DNA of 64,000 nt from an uncultured Oscillospiraceae bacterium (GCA_947631395.1 CANRLF010000001.1:186001-250000), one strand, 5' to 3'. Positions 7,074 to 16,117 are shown, counted from the first letter of the stretch. A program made the numbers and translations. The notes: generated by a model from the sequence alone, not told the origin.

Positions 7074-8031
7074 AGGCGCTCTTTCAAGGCTGTGGAGCTT
7101 CGCGGAATATGGGTCCTTCCGGGAGGAGGAGTTTACCCTCTCCCCTTCCGACGAGCGTCATATCGACACGGACACGCCGGAGAACAGATGGCTGACGACG
7201 GTACAGAACAGCGAGCGGTCTGTGGGCGCAAGGGCCGCCTCCTGGTTTTCACGCAGGGGCGTTGAGATATTCCAGAGGCTCTACCGGGTGGCGGCGGTGT
7301 TCATATGCTTTACGCTCATCGGGGTACTGCTGGCGGTGGTGGCGTTCCTGCCGCCCTTCGGCGGCGCTGACAATCCGGCGGTCAACGAGGTGCCGGAGAG
7401 ATATGTGGCCGGAGCCGTGGAGGAGACAGGCGCGACGAACGCCGTGGCGGGGATGATCTCCGCCTACCGCGGCTTTGATACGCTGGGAGAGGCCCACGTG
7501 CTGTTCGTGGCGGCGTGTAGTGTGATGGCGCTCCTGCGCATCGACGGGCCGGCGAGAAGGCACGGGTGCCTCCCGGACCCGGAGATGACCGGCGAGGACA
7601 TGGATTTTGAGCCGAACAGCGACCTTATACTGCGCAAGGCCGCGAAGATACTGGTGCCGCTGTCGTTTATATTCGGACTGTATGTTATACTGAACGGCAC
7701 ATCCTCCCCTGGCGGGGGCTTCTCCGGCGGGGCCCTCATGGGGGCGGGGGTCATATTGAACTCCGTGGCCTTCGGCTTCAGCCGGACGGAGAGGTTTTTC
7801 GGGGAGAGGGTGTATCACATAGTCAAGACGGCGTGTCTGACGGTGTACGCGCTTCTCATGGCGTATTTTATCTACATGGGCGCCAACGGAATTTATGACC
7901 ACGTTTGGCTGGGGGTGCCCGGAGGGATAGTGAGCGGCGGGCTTATATTGCCCATCAATATCGCGGTGGGGTTCGAGGTGGCCTGCACCATGTACTGCTT
8001 CTACGCTCTTTTCAGAAAAGGGGGTCTTTGA
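7063..8031 (+). CDS. Antiporter subunit: MbhE-like region fused to MrpB domain
   Basis: A 322-residue protein. Residues 1-70 are hydrophilic and unrecognised; about 75-165 contains two helices around an extracytoplasmic loop (VAFLPPFGGADNP ... GFDTLGEAHVLFVAACSVMALLR) like MbhE or the end of MrpA; about 185-322 is a MrpB domain with ILVPLSFIFGLYVILNGT and SPGGGFSGGALMGAG. In classical Mrp operons MrpB follows a large MrpA; here the MrpA C-terminal pieces are split between this gene and the DUF4040 gene. The stop is separated from mrpC by one base. Confidence 0.8.
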   Translation: MKNKGALSRLWSFAEYGSFREEEFTLSPSDERHIDTDTPENRWLTTVQNSERSVGARAASWFSRRGVEIFQRLYRVAAVFICFTLIGVLLAVVAFLPPFGGADNPAVNEVPERYVAGAVEETGATNAVAGMISAYRGFDTLGEAHVLFVAACSVMALLRIDGPARRHGCLPDPEMTGEDMDFEPNSDLILRKAAKILVPLSFIFGLYVILNGTSSPGGGFSGGALMGAGVILNSVAFGFSRTERFFGERVYHIVKTACLTVYALLMAYFIYMGANGIYDHVWLGVPGGIVSGGLILPINIAVGFEVACTMYCFYALFRKGGL

Positions 8032-8032
8032 T

Positions 8033-8416
8033 ATGCCCGAATTTCTTGAAAATCTGTTTACGAACTACTACGAGACCGGGGCCGTCGTGATCTTCGGCAT
8101 CGGCTTTACGTCACTGCTCATGCACCGCAACCTTCTTAAAAAGATAATCGGCCTTAACTTCATGGACTCCGGGCTGTACCTCTTTTTAGCGGCGAAGGGA
8201 TATATCGCGGGGCGGCTGGCGCCGATCATAACGGACGGCGACGCGGACCCAACGAAATACGTAAATCCCATCCCCACGGGCCTTGTGCTGACGGGGATCG
8301 TGGTGTCCGTGTCAGTCACGGCGTTCCTGCTGGCCCTGACGTGCAGGCTTTACGATAAATACCACACACTTGACATAGACGAGATCACGAACCTCGCCCG
8401 AAAGGAGCGGGACTGA
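8033..8416 (+). CDS. mrpC: Mrp/Mnh antiporter subunit C (NuoK-like)
   Basis: A 127-residue, three-helix membrane protein homologous to NuoK of complex I. Visible family features are GIGFTSLLMHRNLLKKIIGLNFMDSGLYLF and, after a loop (DADPTKYVNPIPTGLVLTGIVVSV), the third helix with Pro-Leu-rich entry typical of MrpC. In related complexes this subunit carries acidic residues in the proton path. The C-terminal tail is charged. The stop overlaps the next ATG by one base. Confidence 0.9.
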   Translation: MPEFLENLFTNYYETGAVVIFGIGFTSLLMHRNLLKKIIGLNFMDSGLYLFLAAKGYIAGRLAPIITDGDADPTKYVNPIPTGLVLTGIVVSVSVTAFLLALTCRLYDKYHTLDIDEITNLARKERD

Positions 8417-9906
8417 TGGAGTTTGTGCGGAATTTTCCCTTTTTGACTATCGTGTTCAGCCTGACATGCGGGGTGTTCTGCGCGGTGACGCGGGGCAAGA
8501 CGGCAAAGCGGCTGTGCGTTTGCTGGCTGACGCTGACCTTCGCTATGAGCCTTTCGGTGCTGATTTACACACTGAGGACCGACGGGAGCTTTATCTACCG
8601 CATGGGCAAATGGAACGCGCCCTGGGGCAACGAGATAAGGGTCGGGCCGCTGGAGGCGCTGATGGCTACGGCCTTCTCGGGCGTCATGGTACTGTCCCTT
8701 TCAGGCGGAATGAGCCACATATTCGCCGACTGCGAGGAGGGCAAGGTGAACATATATTTCACTATGGCGGCTTTGCTTACAAGCTCGCTCTTCGCCCTTA
8801 TTTACACCAATGACCTTTTCACGGCATATGTGTTCGTGGAGATAAACACCATCGCCTCCTGCGCCCTCGTGATGCTGAAAAGCTCCGGGAGGACCCTGGT
8901 GGCCACGACGAGGTATCTGATAATGAGCCTTTTGGGCTCGGGGCTTTTCCTGCTGGGGGTCGTGATACTCTACGGCATAACGGGCGAGCTTCTAATGGAG
9001 AGCATAGCGGAAAAGGTGCAGGATATATTCAGCACCGGCGAGTATTCCCTGCCGCTGACGGTGGTCATTGGGCTTATGTCAGTGGGCCTGGCGGTGAAAA
9101 GCGCACTCTTCCCGTTCCACTCGTGGCTACCCGACGCCCACGGCAGTGCCACGGCGTCCTCCAGCGCCATACTCTCGGGCCTTGTGCTGAAGGGCTATAT
9201 CATCGTACTCATAAAGATATTCTACCGGGTATTCGGGCTCCGGGTGATCGTGGCGGAGCGGGTGTCGAACTTCCTTTTTGTGTACGGGATACTGGCGATG
9301 ATCTGCGGCTCCGTGGCGGCGCTGAGGCAGGTGGACCTGAAGCGTATGCTGGCCTACTCCTCCATAGCGCAGGTGGGATATATCTATGTGGGGCTTGGGA
9401 TGCACTCCGAGGCCGGGATGGTGGCCGCGTGTGTGCAGATATTGGCCCACGCCATTACAAAGCCCATGCTGTTTTGCTCGGCGGGGGGCTTTATGGACGT
9501 GTCAGGCGGGCAAAAGAGCATGGCGGCCATCACCGGCGCCGGCAGGCGCGACAAGCTCGCCGGGGCGGCCTTTACCGTGGGGGCGATGTCCATGATCGGC
9601 ATACCCTTCTTCGCGGGCTTCGCCACGAAGCTGGCCCTGGCCCAGGGGGCGGTGGGCTCGGACAAAATAAGGATGACCATCGCCCTGGCGGCGATAGTGA
9701 TAAGCACGGTGCTAAACGCGGTATATTATGTACCGGTCATATTCAATATCTTCTCCGGGACCGAAGGGTCCGAAAAGGCTCCCCGTCCCAAGGTAGGATA
9801 CGTCTTTGCCATGGGGACCTTCATGGTGCTGAACGTGGCCTTCGGGCTGTTTACACAGCAGATCACCGACGTCGTCCGGCGGGGCCTCCAGCTCTTTGGG
9901 ATGTAG
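8416..9906 (+). CDS. mrpD: Proton-conducting antiporter subunit 1 (MrpD/NuoN type)
   Basis: A 496-residue polytopic protein of the proton_antipo_M family with about 14 helices. The conserved membrane Glu (E142 in YVFVEINT) and Lys (K228 in VKSALFPFHSWLPDAHG) needed for proton transfer in this family are present, as is a second Lys in SGLVLKGYI. This is the first of four paralogues in the operon and the best candidate for MrpD/MbhH by position directly after mrpC. It works in the membrane, exchanging cations for protons. Confidence 0.9.
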   Translation: MEFVRNFPFLTIVFSLTCGVFCAVTRGKTAKRLCVCWLTLTFAMSLSVLIYTLRTDGSFIYRMGKWNAPWGNEIRVGPLEALMATAFSGVMVLSLSGGMSHIFADCEEGKVNIYFTMAALLTSSLFALIYTNDLFTAYVFVEINTIASCALVMLKSSGRTLVATTRYLIMSLLGSGLFLLGVVILYGITGELLMESIAEKVQDIFSTGEYSLPLTVVIGLMSVGLAVKSALFPFHSWLPDAHGSATASSSAILSGLVLKGYIIVLIKIFYRVFGLRVIVAERVSNFLFVYGILAMICGSVAALRQVDLKRMLAYSSIAQVGYIYVGLGMHSEAGMVAACVQILAHAITKPMLFCSAGGFMDVSGGQKSMAAITGAGRRDKLAGAAFTVGAMSMIGIPFFAGFATKLALAQGAVGSDKIRMTIALAAIVISTVLNAVYYVPVIFNIFSGTEGSEKAPRPKVGYVFAMGTFMVLNVAFGLFTQQITDVVRRGLQLFGM

Positions 9907-9915
9907 GAGGCGGAA

Positions 9916-11385
9916 ATGGACAAAAATTATCTTCTGCTGATACCGGTGCTTCTGCCTGCGGCCGCGGCGCTGACGCTGAGCGCAAGGCCCATGAGGCAAC
10001 GGGGCCCAAGGGATGTTTTTATGGCGGCGATACTTACAGCGGAGCTTATTTTCACGGCTCTTTGCGCCGCCGTTGTGGACGGCGACGTTGTAGTGGCGAG
10101 GCTGACAGATGAGCTGTACCTCACGTTGCGCCTTGACGGCCTTGGGAAAATATTCTCACTGCTGGTGGCCTTCATGTGGCTCATGTCGGGGCTCTTTTCC
10201 CACGAGTACACGGTGGAAAACCCAAGGCGGTACTGCGCATTTTTGCTCCTTTCCGAGGGGGCGCTTATGACGCTGTGCTACGCGGGGAATTATCTCACGC
10301 TGTATACGGGCTTTGAGCTTATGACAGTCCTGTCCACTCCCCTGGCCCTCCACAACCAGACGGAGGGGGCCAGACGCGGCGGCGTGAAGTATCTCCTCTA
10401 CTCGATATTCGGAGCGTGTCTGGGGCTTTTAGGCTTTTTCACCCTGAGGGTATACGGGGTGACCACGGACTTCACCCCGGGCGGTGTTATGGACCTTAAT
10501 AAGCTGACGGGACACGAGGGCTTCGTGCTGACGGCGGCGTTCCTGACAGTGGTGGGCTTCGGGGCAAAGGCGGGCATGTTCCCGCTTCACGCCTGGCTGC
10601 CCGCCGCCCATCCGGAGGCGCCGGCAGGGGCCTCGGCGCTGATGTCGGGTGTTATCACGAAGGCCGGGATCCTCAGCATGATAAGGGTCATCTATTATGA
10701 GTTCGGAACGGCGCTCCTCCGGGGGACCTGGGTGCAGTACGCGCTTCTTGCCCTATCGCTTGTCACCGTCTTTCTCGGGTCCATGCTGGCGTATAAGGAG
10801 AGGCTTTTCAAAAAGCGCCTGGCGTACTCCACCGTAAGCCAGGTGTCCTATGTCGTATTCGGTCTGGCGCTTATGACGCCGGTGGCATTCACGGGGGCCA
10901 TACTGCACGTGGCGGTCCACTCGGCCATAAAGGACGCACTGTTCTTCACAGCCGGAGCCGTAATACTAAAGACGGGGAAAAAGGACGTCCGGGAGCTTCG
11001 GGGCATCGGCAAGGAGATGCCGGTGACGATGTGGTGCTTCACCATATGCTCCCTGGGGCTCGTGGGAATACCGCCCCTGGGGGGCTTTGTGAGCAAGTGG
11101 TACCTTGCCGAGGGGTCGCTGAGCTCCGGGATACCGATCTTTTCCTGGCTGGGGCCGGTGGTACTGCTCATAAGCGCGCTTCTCACCGCGGGGTATCTAT
11201 TCTCGGTGACGGTCAGGGCCTTTTTGCCGGGGGCTGATTTTGACTACGAAAGCGTACAAAAGCGCGAGCCCACGTGGTGGATAACACTTCCCCTTCTGGC
11301 GCTGACGGTATTGACGGCCCTTCTGGGACTGTTCCCGGGGATCGTATGTGACCTGGCCGCCGCGGTGGCCGGGACGGTGTGCTGA
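9916..11385 (+). CDS. Proton-conducting antiporter subunit 2 (NuoM/MrpD type)
   Basis: A 489-residue paralogue of the preceding subunit. Key residues are kept: Glu134 in LYTGFELMTV and Lys218 in GAKAGMFPLHAWLPAAHPEAPA, plus SGVITKAG and RLAYSTVSQVSY in later helices. The start ATG has AGGAGG nine bases upstream, and only nine bases separate it from the previous gene. Together with the third subunit it shares the loop HDRRGGVKYLLYS-like pattern, suggesting these two arose by duplication. Confidence 0.88.
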   Translation: MDKNYLLLIPVLLPAAAALTLSARPMRQRGPRDVFMAAILTAELIFTALCAAVVDGDVVVARLTDELYLTLRLDGLGKIFSLLVAFMWLMSGLFSHEYTVENPRRYCAFLLLSEGALMTLCYAGNYLTLYTGFELMTVLSTPLALHNQTEGARRGGVKYLLYSIFGACLGLLGFFTLRVYGVTTDFTPGGVMDLNKLTGHEGFVLTAAFLTVVGFGAKAGMFPLHAWLPAAHPEAPAGASALMSGVITKAGILSMIRVIYYEFGTALLRGTWVQYALLALSLVTVFLGSMLAYKERLFKKRLAYSTVSQVSYVVFGLALMTPVAFTGAILHVAVHSAIKDALFFTAGAVILKTGKKDVRELRGIGKEMPVTMWCFTICSLGLVGIPPLGGFVSKWYLAEGSLSSGIPIFSWLGPVVLLISALLTAGYLFSVTVRAFLPGADFDYESVQKREPTWWITLPLLALTVLTALLGLFPGIVCDLAAAVAGTVC

Positions 11386-11398
11386 AAGGAGGATGGAA

Positions 11399-12868
11399 AT
11401 GAAATATCTCATGCCTGTGGCCGTCCTCCTGCCCATAATTTTTGGGGCGGCACTGCCGCTTTTCAGGTTCAAAAAGTCCTGGCACAGGGTGTGCTACGTC
11501 CTTTCGGGCGTCTGCGTCACGTCCCTCGCCGTCCTTGCCATGCTTCTAAAGCGCCCTGAGGGGCCCGTCACGCTCGTCAAGCTCACGGGGACCCTCCACA
11601 TTACCCTTTGGATGGACGGCCTTTCAGGGGTATTCTCGGGCCTTGTGGCGTTTTTGTGGCCGCTGGCGAGCCTGTATGCCTTCGAGTATATAAAGCACGA
11701 GGGCGGGGACGACAGATTTTTTGCCTTCTATACGGCGACCTACGGCGTTACATTGGGCATAGCCATGAGCGCCAACCTCATTACACTGTATCTCTTCTAT
11801 GAGCTCCTGACGCTTGTCACACTGCCGCTGGTGACCCACACCGGCGACAGGAGATCGGTCAAGGCGGGGATGAAGTATCTCACCTATTCCATAGGGGGCG
11901 CGGCCTGCGCCTTTGCCGGGATGATGATATTATACGTCCACGGCTCCAGCTCTCTGCCCTTTGTGTACGGCGGATTTGTTGAGGGTGCGGGCGGTCACGG
12001 GACGCTTATGCTCATCGGGTATCTCCTGTGCTTTTTCGGCTTCGGGGTGAAGGCCGCCCTGTTCCCCTTCCACTCCTGGCTCCCCACAGCCGGGGTGGCT
12101 CCCACGCCGGTGACGGCGCTATTACACGCTGTGGCGGTGGTCAAGGCCGGGGCCTTCGCCATTATGCGGGTGACCTTTTACTGCTTTGGCACTTCCCTGC
12201 TCCGGGGCACCTGGGCTCAGAGCGTGGCTATGGCCTTCGCGGCCTTTACCATCGTCTTTGGGTCGTCAATGGCCCTCCGGGAACAGCACCTTAAACGGAG
12301 GCTCGCCTACTCGACCGTAAGCAATTTAAGCTACATCGTATTCGGCGTGACGCTGATGACTCCGGCGGGGCTGACCGGGGCGCTGTGCCATATGGTCTTT
12401 CACGGCGTAATGAAGATCACCCTATTCTTCTGCGCCGGGGCCATCATGTACAAGACCCACAGGGAGTTCGTGCCGGAGCTCACGGGCCTCGGACGGCACA
12501 TGCCGGTGACCTTCTCGGCCTTCGCGCTGGCATCGGCGGCGCTGGTGGGCGTTCCGCTGCTTCCGGGATTTTTAAGCAAGTATGAGCTGGCCACGGCGGC
12601 GCTGGAGGCGGGCGGCGTACTGCCGGTGCTGGGGGTGGCGGCGCTGCTGCTGTCGGCGGTGCTGACAGCAGGGTACCTCTTCCCTACCGTTATTAACGCC
12701 TTTTTCCCGCCCGCGGGACATGATGATCGGGGGCTGGAGCTGGCGAGGGATCCGAATGTGTATATGAAGCTTCCGTTTTTCGCGCTGATGGCGGCGATGG
12801 TGATACTCGGCGTCGGATCCGGGGGGCTCATATCCGTCATATCCCGCGTCGCCGCGGGGCTTATCTGA
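11399..12868 (+). CDS. Proton-conducting antiporter subunit 3 (NuoM/MrpD type)
   Basis: A 489-residue paralogue. The membrane Glu (E135 in LYLFYELLTL) and Lys (K218 in GVKAALFPFHSWLPTAGVAPTP) are present, as is AVVKAGAFAIMR. I placed the start at the ATG at 11399, six bases after AGGAGG at 11387..11392; an ATG at 11393 is too close to the RBS. It closely resembles subunit 2 through most of its length (both have LRGTWVQ/LRGTWAQ and RLAYSTVS), supporting tandem duplication. Confidence 0.88.
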   Translation: MKYLMPVAVLLPIIFGAALPLFRFKKSWHRVCYVLSGVCVTSLAVLAMLLKRPEGPVTLVKLTGTLHITLWMDGLSGVFSGLVAFLWPLASLYAFEYIKHEGGDDRFFAFYTATYGVTLGIAMSANLITLYLFYELLTLVTLPLVTHTGDRRSVKAGMKYLTYSIGGAACAFAGMMILYVHGSSSLPFVYGGFVEGAGGHGTLMLIGYLLCFFGFGVKAALFPFHSWLPTAGVAPTPVTALLHAVAVVKAGAFAIMRVTFYCFGTSLLRGTWAQSVAMAFAAFTIVFGSSMALREQHLKRRLAYSTVSNLSYIVFGVTLMTPAGLTGALCHMVFHGVMKITLFFCAGAIMYKTHREFVPELTGLGRHMPVTFSAFALASAALVGVPLLPGFLSKYELATAALEAGGVLPVLGVAALLLSAVLTAGYLFPTVINAFFPPAGHDDRGLELARDPNVYMKLPFFALMAAMVILGVGSGGLISVISRVAAGLI

Positions 12869-12881
12869 GGAGGTGGGGAAA

Positions 12882-14870
12882 ATGCGCGACTATATTCTTA
12901 TTGCCCCGATCCTCCTGCCCATCGCCGGGGCGCTGGCGGCGTATCTGATCGGTCGGCGGAGCAAAAAAGCTCGGGACTGTTTTGCCGATACCGTGGGGAT
13001 ATGCGAATTTGCTCTGTGCGCCGTTTTATTGGCCTGTGTGTCCTCCGGGCGGGAATACGCTTTGGCGGTCGATGAGGTGTGCGGACGCGGCCTGCGCCTG
13101 AAGCTGGACGGCTTCAGGGCCGTTTACGCCCTTATAGCGGCGGTAATGTGGATGATGACCACGGTGTTTTCCAATGAGTATATGGGACATTACCGCAACA
13201 GGAACAGGTATTACCTGTTTACCCTGCTGACGCTGGGGGCAACGGTGGGGGTGTTTTTATCCAACGACCTTTTCACCACCTTCATCTTCTTTGAGATCAT
13301 GTCCTTCACCTCCTACGTCATGGTGGTGCAGGACGAAAAGCCCGGGGCAATGCGGGCCGGAGAGACGTATATCGCCGTGGCGGTAATCGGCGGTATGGTG
13401 ATGCTGATGGGCCTCTTTCTCCTTGAAAACAGGCTTGGGACCCTTAATTTCGATAAGCTTCTCTCCGCCGCTGAGCAATTGCCGGACAGATCCGACCTCT
13501 ACCTTCCCGGAGCACTCATTTTAACTGGCTTCGGCGCCAAGGCCGGTATGTTCCCCCTGCATATCTGGCTTCCAAAGGCCCACCCGGTGGCCCCCGCCCC
13601 CGCCTCGGCGCTCCTGTCCGGTATCCTCACAAAGGCCGGGGTTTTCGGCGTGCTGGTGCTGACCTCAAGGGTATTTCTCCACGACGGACTCTGGGGCAAC
13701 GTGATTTTGGCCCTCGGCACGGTGACCATGGTCCTTGGCGCGGTGCTGGCCGTATTCTCCGTGGACTTAAAGCGCACTCTCGCCTGCTCCTCCATGTCCC
13801 AGATAGGCTTTATCCTTGTTGGCGTGGGTATGCAGGCACTTTTAGGCAACCACAACACTTTGGCCCTATGGGGCACGGGGCTTCACATGGTGAACCACTC
13901 CCTTATCAAGCTCGTTCTTTTCGTGTGCGCCGGGGTGGTGTACATGAACACCCACGAGCTGGACCTCAACAAGATCCGTGGCTGGGGACGAAATAAGCCC
14001 CTTCTCAACGTCTGCTTCCTCATGGGCGCTCTCGGCATCGCCGGCGTGCCCCTGTGGAACGGCTACGTCAGTAAGACGCTCCTGCACGAGTCCATCGTGG
14101 AGTTTACCGCCCTCGCCGGGTCCGGCGCGTGGATATACAAAACGGTCGAATGGCTCTTTCTCATATCCGGCGGCCTTACTGTGGCGTACATGACCAAGCT
14201 CTACGTGGCCATATTTGTGGAAAAGCCGGAAAAACCCGTTGAGAAAAAGCCGTACATGAGCGTAATGTCCGCTCTCGCCATCGCTATCCCCGCCCTCATC
14301 CTTCCGGTGATGGGTGTGTTTCCCTCCCATATCATGGCAAGCGCGGCGCGTCTCATGGAGGCATTCATGGACCCCACCCTCGTGTGGCGTGATACCCTTC
14401 ACGCCGCTGTACAGTGGTTCTCACTTGAAAACCTCAAGGGCGCTCTCATATCCATATCCGTCGGCGCGGCGGTCTACCTGCTCATTATCCGCCCCCTGCT
14501 CACCCGCCGGGATGAAAGCGGAAAGAAATGTTATGTAAACCTCTGGCCCTCAAAGCTCGATTTGGAGGAGCTTGTCTACCGCCCGGTTATCGAAAAGGCC
14601 CTCCCCTTCCTTGGCGCGCTTGTTTGCAGGATACTTGATAATCTCACCGACTGGCTCACGGCGGCCCTCACTCACTCGCTCCTGCGCCAAAAGCCTATAC
14701 CGCCAAGAGTCGACGGGGATCACGAGCCCGGGGACTTCATCCCCCACCCCAGCCGCAGCTACACATATCAGCGCATATCGAGCAGTATCTCATATAGCCT
14801 CCTGCTCTTCGGCGCCGGCTTCTGCGCGGCAATGGTGTATCTCATTATTATTCTGATAATGAGGTATTGA
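12882..14870 (+). CDS. Large proton-conducting antiporter subunit 4 (NuoL/MrpA-like)
   Basis: A 662-residue protein and last gene of the operon. The core (about 60-480) is a proton_antipo_M domain with Glu138 in TFIFFEIMS and Lys220 in GAKAGMFPLHIWLPKAHP. Beyond it lie extra helices, a soluble segment with YVNLWPSKLDLEELVYRP typical of NuoL/MrpA-like C-termini, and a final helix at 645-660. The start ATG at 12882 follows AGGAGGT; an in-frame GTG at 12873 overlaps the RBS. It probably fills the place of MrpA, whose C-terminal parts are encoded separately upstream. Confidence 0.88.
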   Translation: MRDYILIAPILLPIAGALAAYLIGRRSKKARDCFADTVGICEFALCAVLLACVSSGREYALAVDEVCGRGLRLKLDGFRAVYALIAAVMWMMTTVFSNEYMGHYRNRNRYYLFTLLTLGATVGVFLSNDLFTTFIFFEIMSFTSYVMVVQDEKPGAMRAGETYIAVAVIGGMVMLMGLFLLENRLGTLNFDKLLSAAEQLPDRSDLYLPGALILTGFGAKAGMFPLHIWLPKAHPVAPAPASALLSGILTKAGVFGVLVLTSRVFLHDGLWGNVILALGTVTMVLGAVLAVFSVDLKRTLACSSMSQIGFILVGVGMQALLGNHNTLALWGTGLHMVNHSLIKLVLFVCAGVVYMNTHELDLNKIRGWGRNKPLLNVCFLMGALGIAGVPLWNGYVSKTLLHESIVEFTALAGSGAWIYKTVEWLFLISGGLTVAYMTKLYVAIFVEKPEKPVEKKPYMSVMSALAIAIPALILPVMGVFPSHIMASAARLMEAFMDPTLVWRDTLHAAVQWFSLENLKGALISISVGAAVYLLIIRPLLTRRDESGKKCYVNLWPSKLDLEELVYRPVIEKALPFLGALVCRILDNLTDWLTAALTHSLLRQKPIPPRVDGDHEPGDFIPHPSRSYTYQRISSSISYSLLLFGAGFCAAMVYLIIILIMRY

Positions 14871-14879
14871 GATAAGTGA

Positions 14880-14928
14880 AAAAACGCTCAGAAAAGCTTT
14901 TTGGCCCTTCTGAGCGTTTCCTTTTTAT
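14880..14928. terminator. Bidirectional terminator between the antiporter operon and cotJC
   Basis: A 12-base perfect stem (AAACGCTCAGAA at 14882..14893, complement at 14908..14919) with A-run on the left and TTTCCTTTTTATTT on the right. It can stop transcription from both convergent units. Confidence 0.85.
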
Positions 14929-15521
14929 TTGTCGAACGACGGGTTCATAAAGTAGACGTTTTTCTGGTCGAGCTTTTCCAAGGTCTTGCCAAGGGCCTCG
15001 CCGAAACGCTGGAAGTGGACGACCTCGCGCTCGCGCAAAAAGCGTATGACGTTGTTTACGTCCGGGTCGTCGGACATGCGCAGGATGTTGTCGTAGGTGG
15101 TGCGGGCCTTCTGCTCCGCGCCCATGTCCTCGGTAAGGTCGGTGATGGTGTCGCCCTTCACGCCGATGGTCGCCGCGGTCCAGGGCGTACCGGAGGCGAA
15201 CTGGGGATAGATACCGGCGGTGTGGTCCACGAAGTAGGGCTCAAAGCCGGCCTTCTTTATCTCCTCCATCGACATGTCACGGGTCAGCTGGTGGACGATG
15301 GCCGCCACCATCTCAAAGTGCCCCAGCTCCTCAACGCCGATGTCCGTCAAAAGTCCGCGGAGCTCCGGGTAAGGCATGGAGTAACGCTGACTTAAATACC
15401 TCAGCGACGCGGCGAGCTCGCCATCGGGGCCGCCGTATTGACTGATAATGAACTTGGCAAGGGCCGGGTTGGTGTTGGCGATCTTTACGGGGTACTCAAG
15501 CTTTTTGATATATGAGAACAT
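14925..15521 (-). CDS. cotJC: Spore coat-associated manganese catalase CotJC
   Basis: A 198-residue manganese-catalase family protein. Four-helix-bundle metal ligands are visible as GELAASLRYLSQRY, the E-E-x-x-H-type motif VEELGHFEMV, and later REREVVHFQRFGEAL. CotJC is a polypeptide of the inner spore coat region made in the mother cell; it decomposes hydrogen peroxide in related proteins. It directly follows (3 bases) a fused cotJA-cotJB gene, and a shared terminator with the antiporter operon lies just downstream. Confidence 0.93.
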   Translation of the reverse strand: MFSYIKKLEYPVKIANTNPALAKFIISQYGGPDGELAASLRYLSQRYSMPYPELRGLLTDIGVEELGHFEMVAAIVHQLTRDMSMEEIKKAGFEPYFVDHTAGIYPQFASGTPWTAATIGVKGDTITDLTEDMGAEQKARTTYDNILRMSDDPDVNNVIRFLREREVVHFQRFGEALGKTLEKLDQKNVYFMNPSFDK

Positions 15522-15524
15522 ACC

Positions 15525-15998
15525 TTATTTGGCGCTCCTTTCGCAGTACTCCCAGGGCCAGGGACCCTGGAGCCAGTCGTACTTGTCGCTCATCTCAAGG
15601 TCCTCCACGGTGAGGGGGCCGTACATCTTCACGTAACGCTTCCAGGCCTCGTTTCTCAGGGCCAGGGTGTCCTTCATGGCCTTGAAGGCCTCCTTGTCGT
15701 TGGGGTGAGTGTCAAGGTAGAGCTGGAGCTCCTTCACCATGAACGTCAGGGCCATGAGCTCCCCGAGGGGCGTTCCGGCGTAGGGGTTCGACTTGTTGAC
15801 CATATTCATAAAGGGCAGGTCCAGACCAGGGAACAGTGTCCCGCGGGTAAGGGCGTCCTCAGGGGCGTACATGGGCGGGTTCTCCCCCTGGGGCGGCACC
15901 CAGGAGGTAGCCAGCGGCGCGCACATTGGCAGCATCCCGCACTTATAACCGCACTCAGAGCCGCTGTCGGGCTTCATATCGGGCTTAAGGTTTTCCAA
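15525..15998 (-). CDS. Fused spore coat protein CotJA-CotJB
   Basis: A 157-residue protein with two normally separate coat proteins in one frame. Residues about 20-65 match CotJA (APLATSWVPPQGENPPMYAPEDALTRGTLFPGLDLPF); residues about 75-157 match CotJB (ELQLYLDTHPNDKEAF, KMYGPLTVEDL and the PWPWEYC end). The start is TTG at 15998 with GGAGGAAC seven bases upstream. A Cys-containing lead (ECGYKCGMLPMC) is unusual. In B. subtilis cotJA, cotJB and cotJC form one mother-cell operon; the order here is the same. Confidence 0.85.
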   Translation of the reverse strand: MENLKPDMKPDSGSECGYKCGMLPMCAPLATSWVPPQGENPPMYAPEDALTRGTLFPGLDLPFMNMVNKSNPYAGTPLGELMALTFMVKELQLYLDTHPNDKEAFKAMKDTLALRNEAWKRYVKMYGPLTVEDLEMSDKYDWLQGPWPWEYCERSAK

Positions 15999-16041
15999 TT
16001 TAGTTCCTCCAAAATCGTTATGGACACTTACGGCGTCCAGT

Positions 16042-16053
16042 ACATACTATGCC
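16042..16053 (-). promoter_or_regulatory. Candidate mother-cell -10 element upstream of cotJ
   Basis: GGCATAGTATGT on the minus strand, 44-55 bases upstream of the cotJAB start. It fits the CATAnnnT pattern of sigma-E -10 boxes, and the same 12-mer occurs upstream of the DUF3343/desulfurase operon. No clear -35 sequence is seen here. Confidence 0.35.
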
Positions 16054-16117
16054 GCCAAGCCGACCGGCGACAAACACGTCAGTAGTCCGCCGTGCGCGTA
16101 AAATTTTTAAAACCATC

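Noticed and set aside
5577..14870. Complex I (NADH dehydrogenase) operon
   Set aside because: NuoL/M/N/K-like subunits are present, but NuoB, C, D, E, F, G, H and I are all absent, while MrpE, F, G and B are present, which marks the Mrp/Mbh class.
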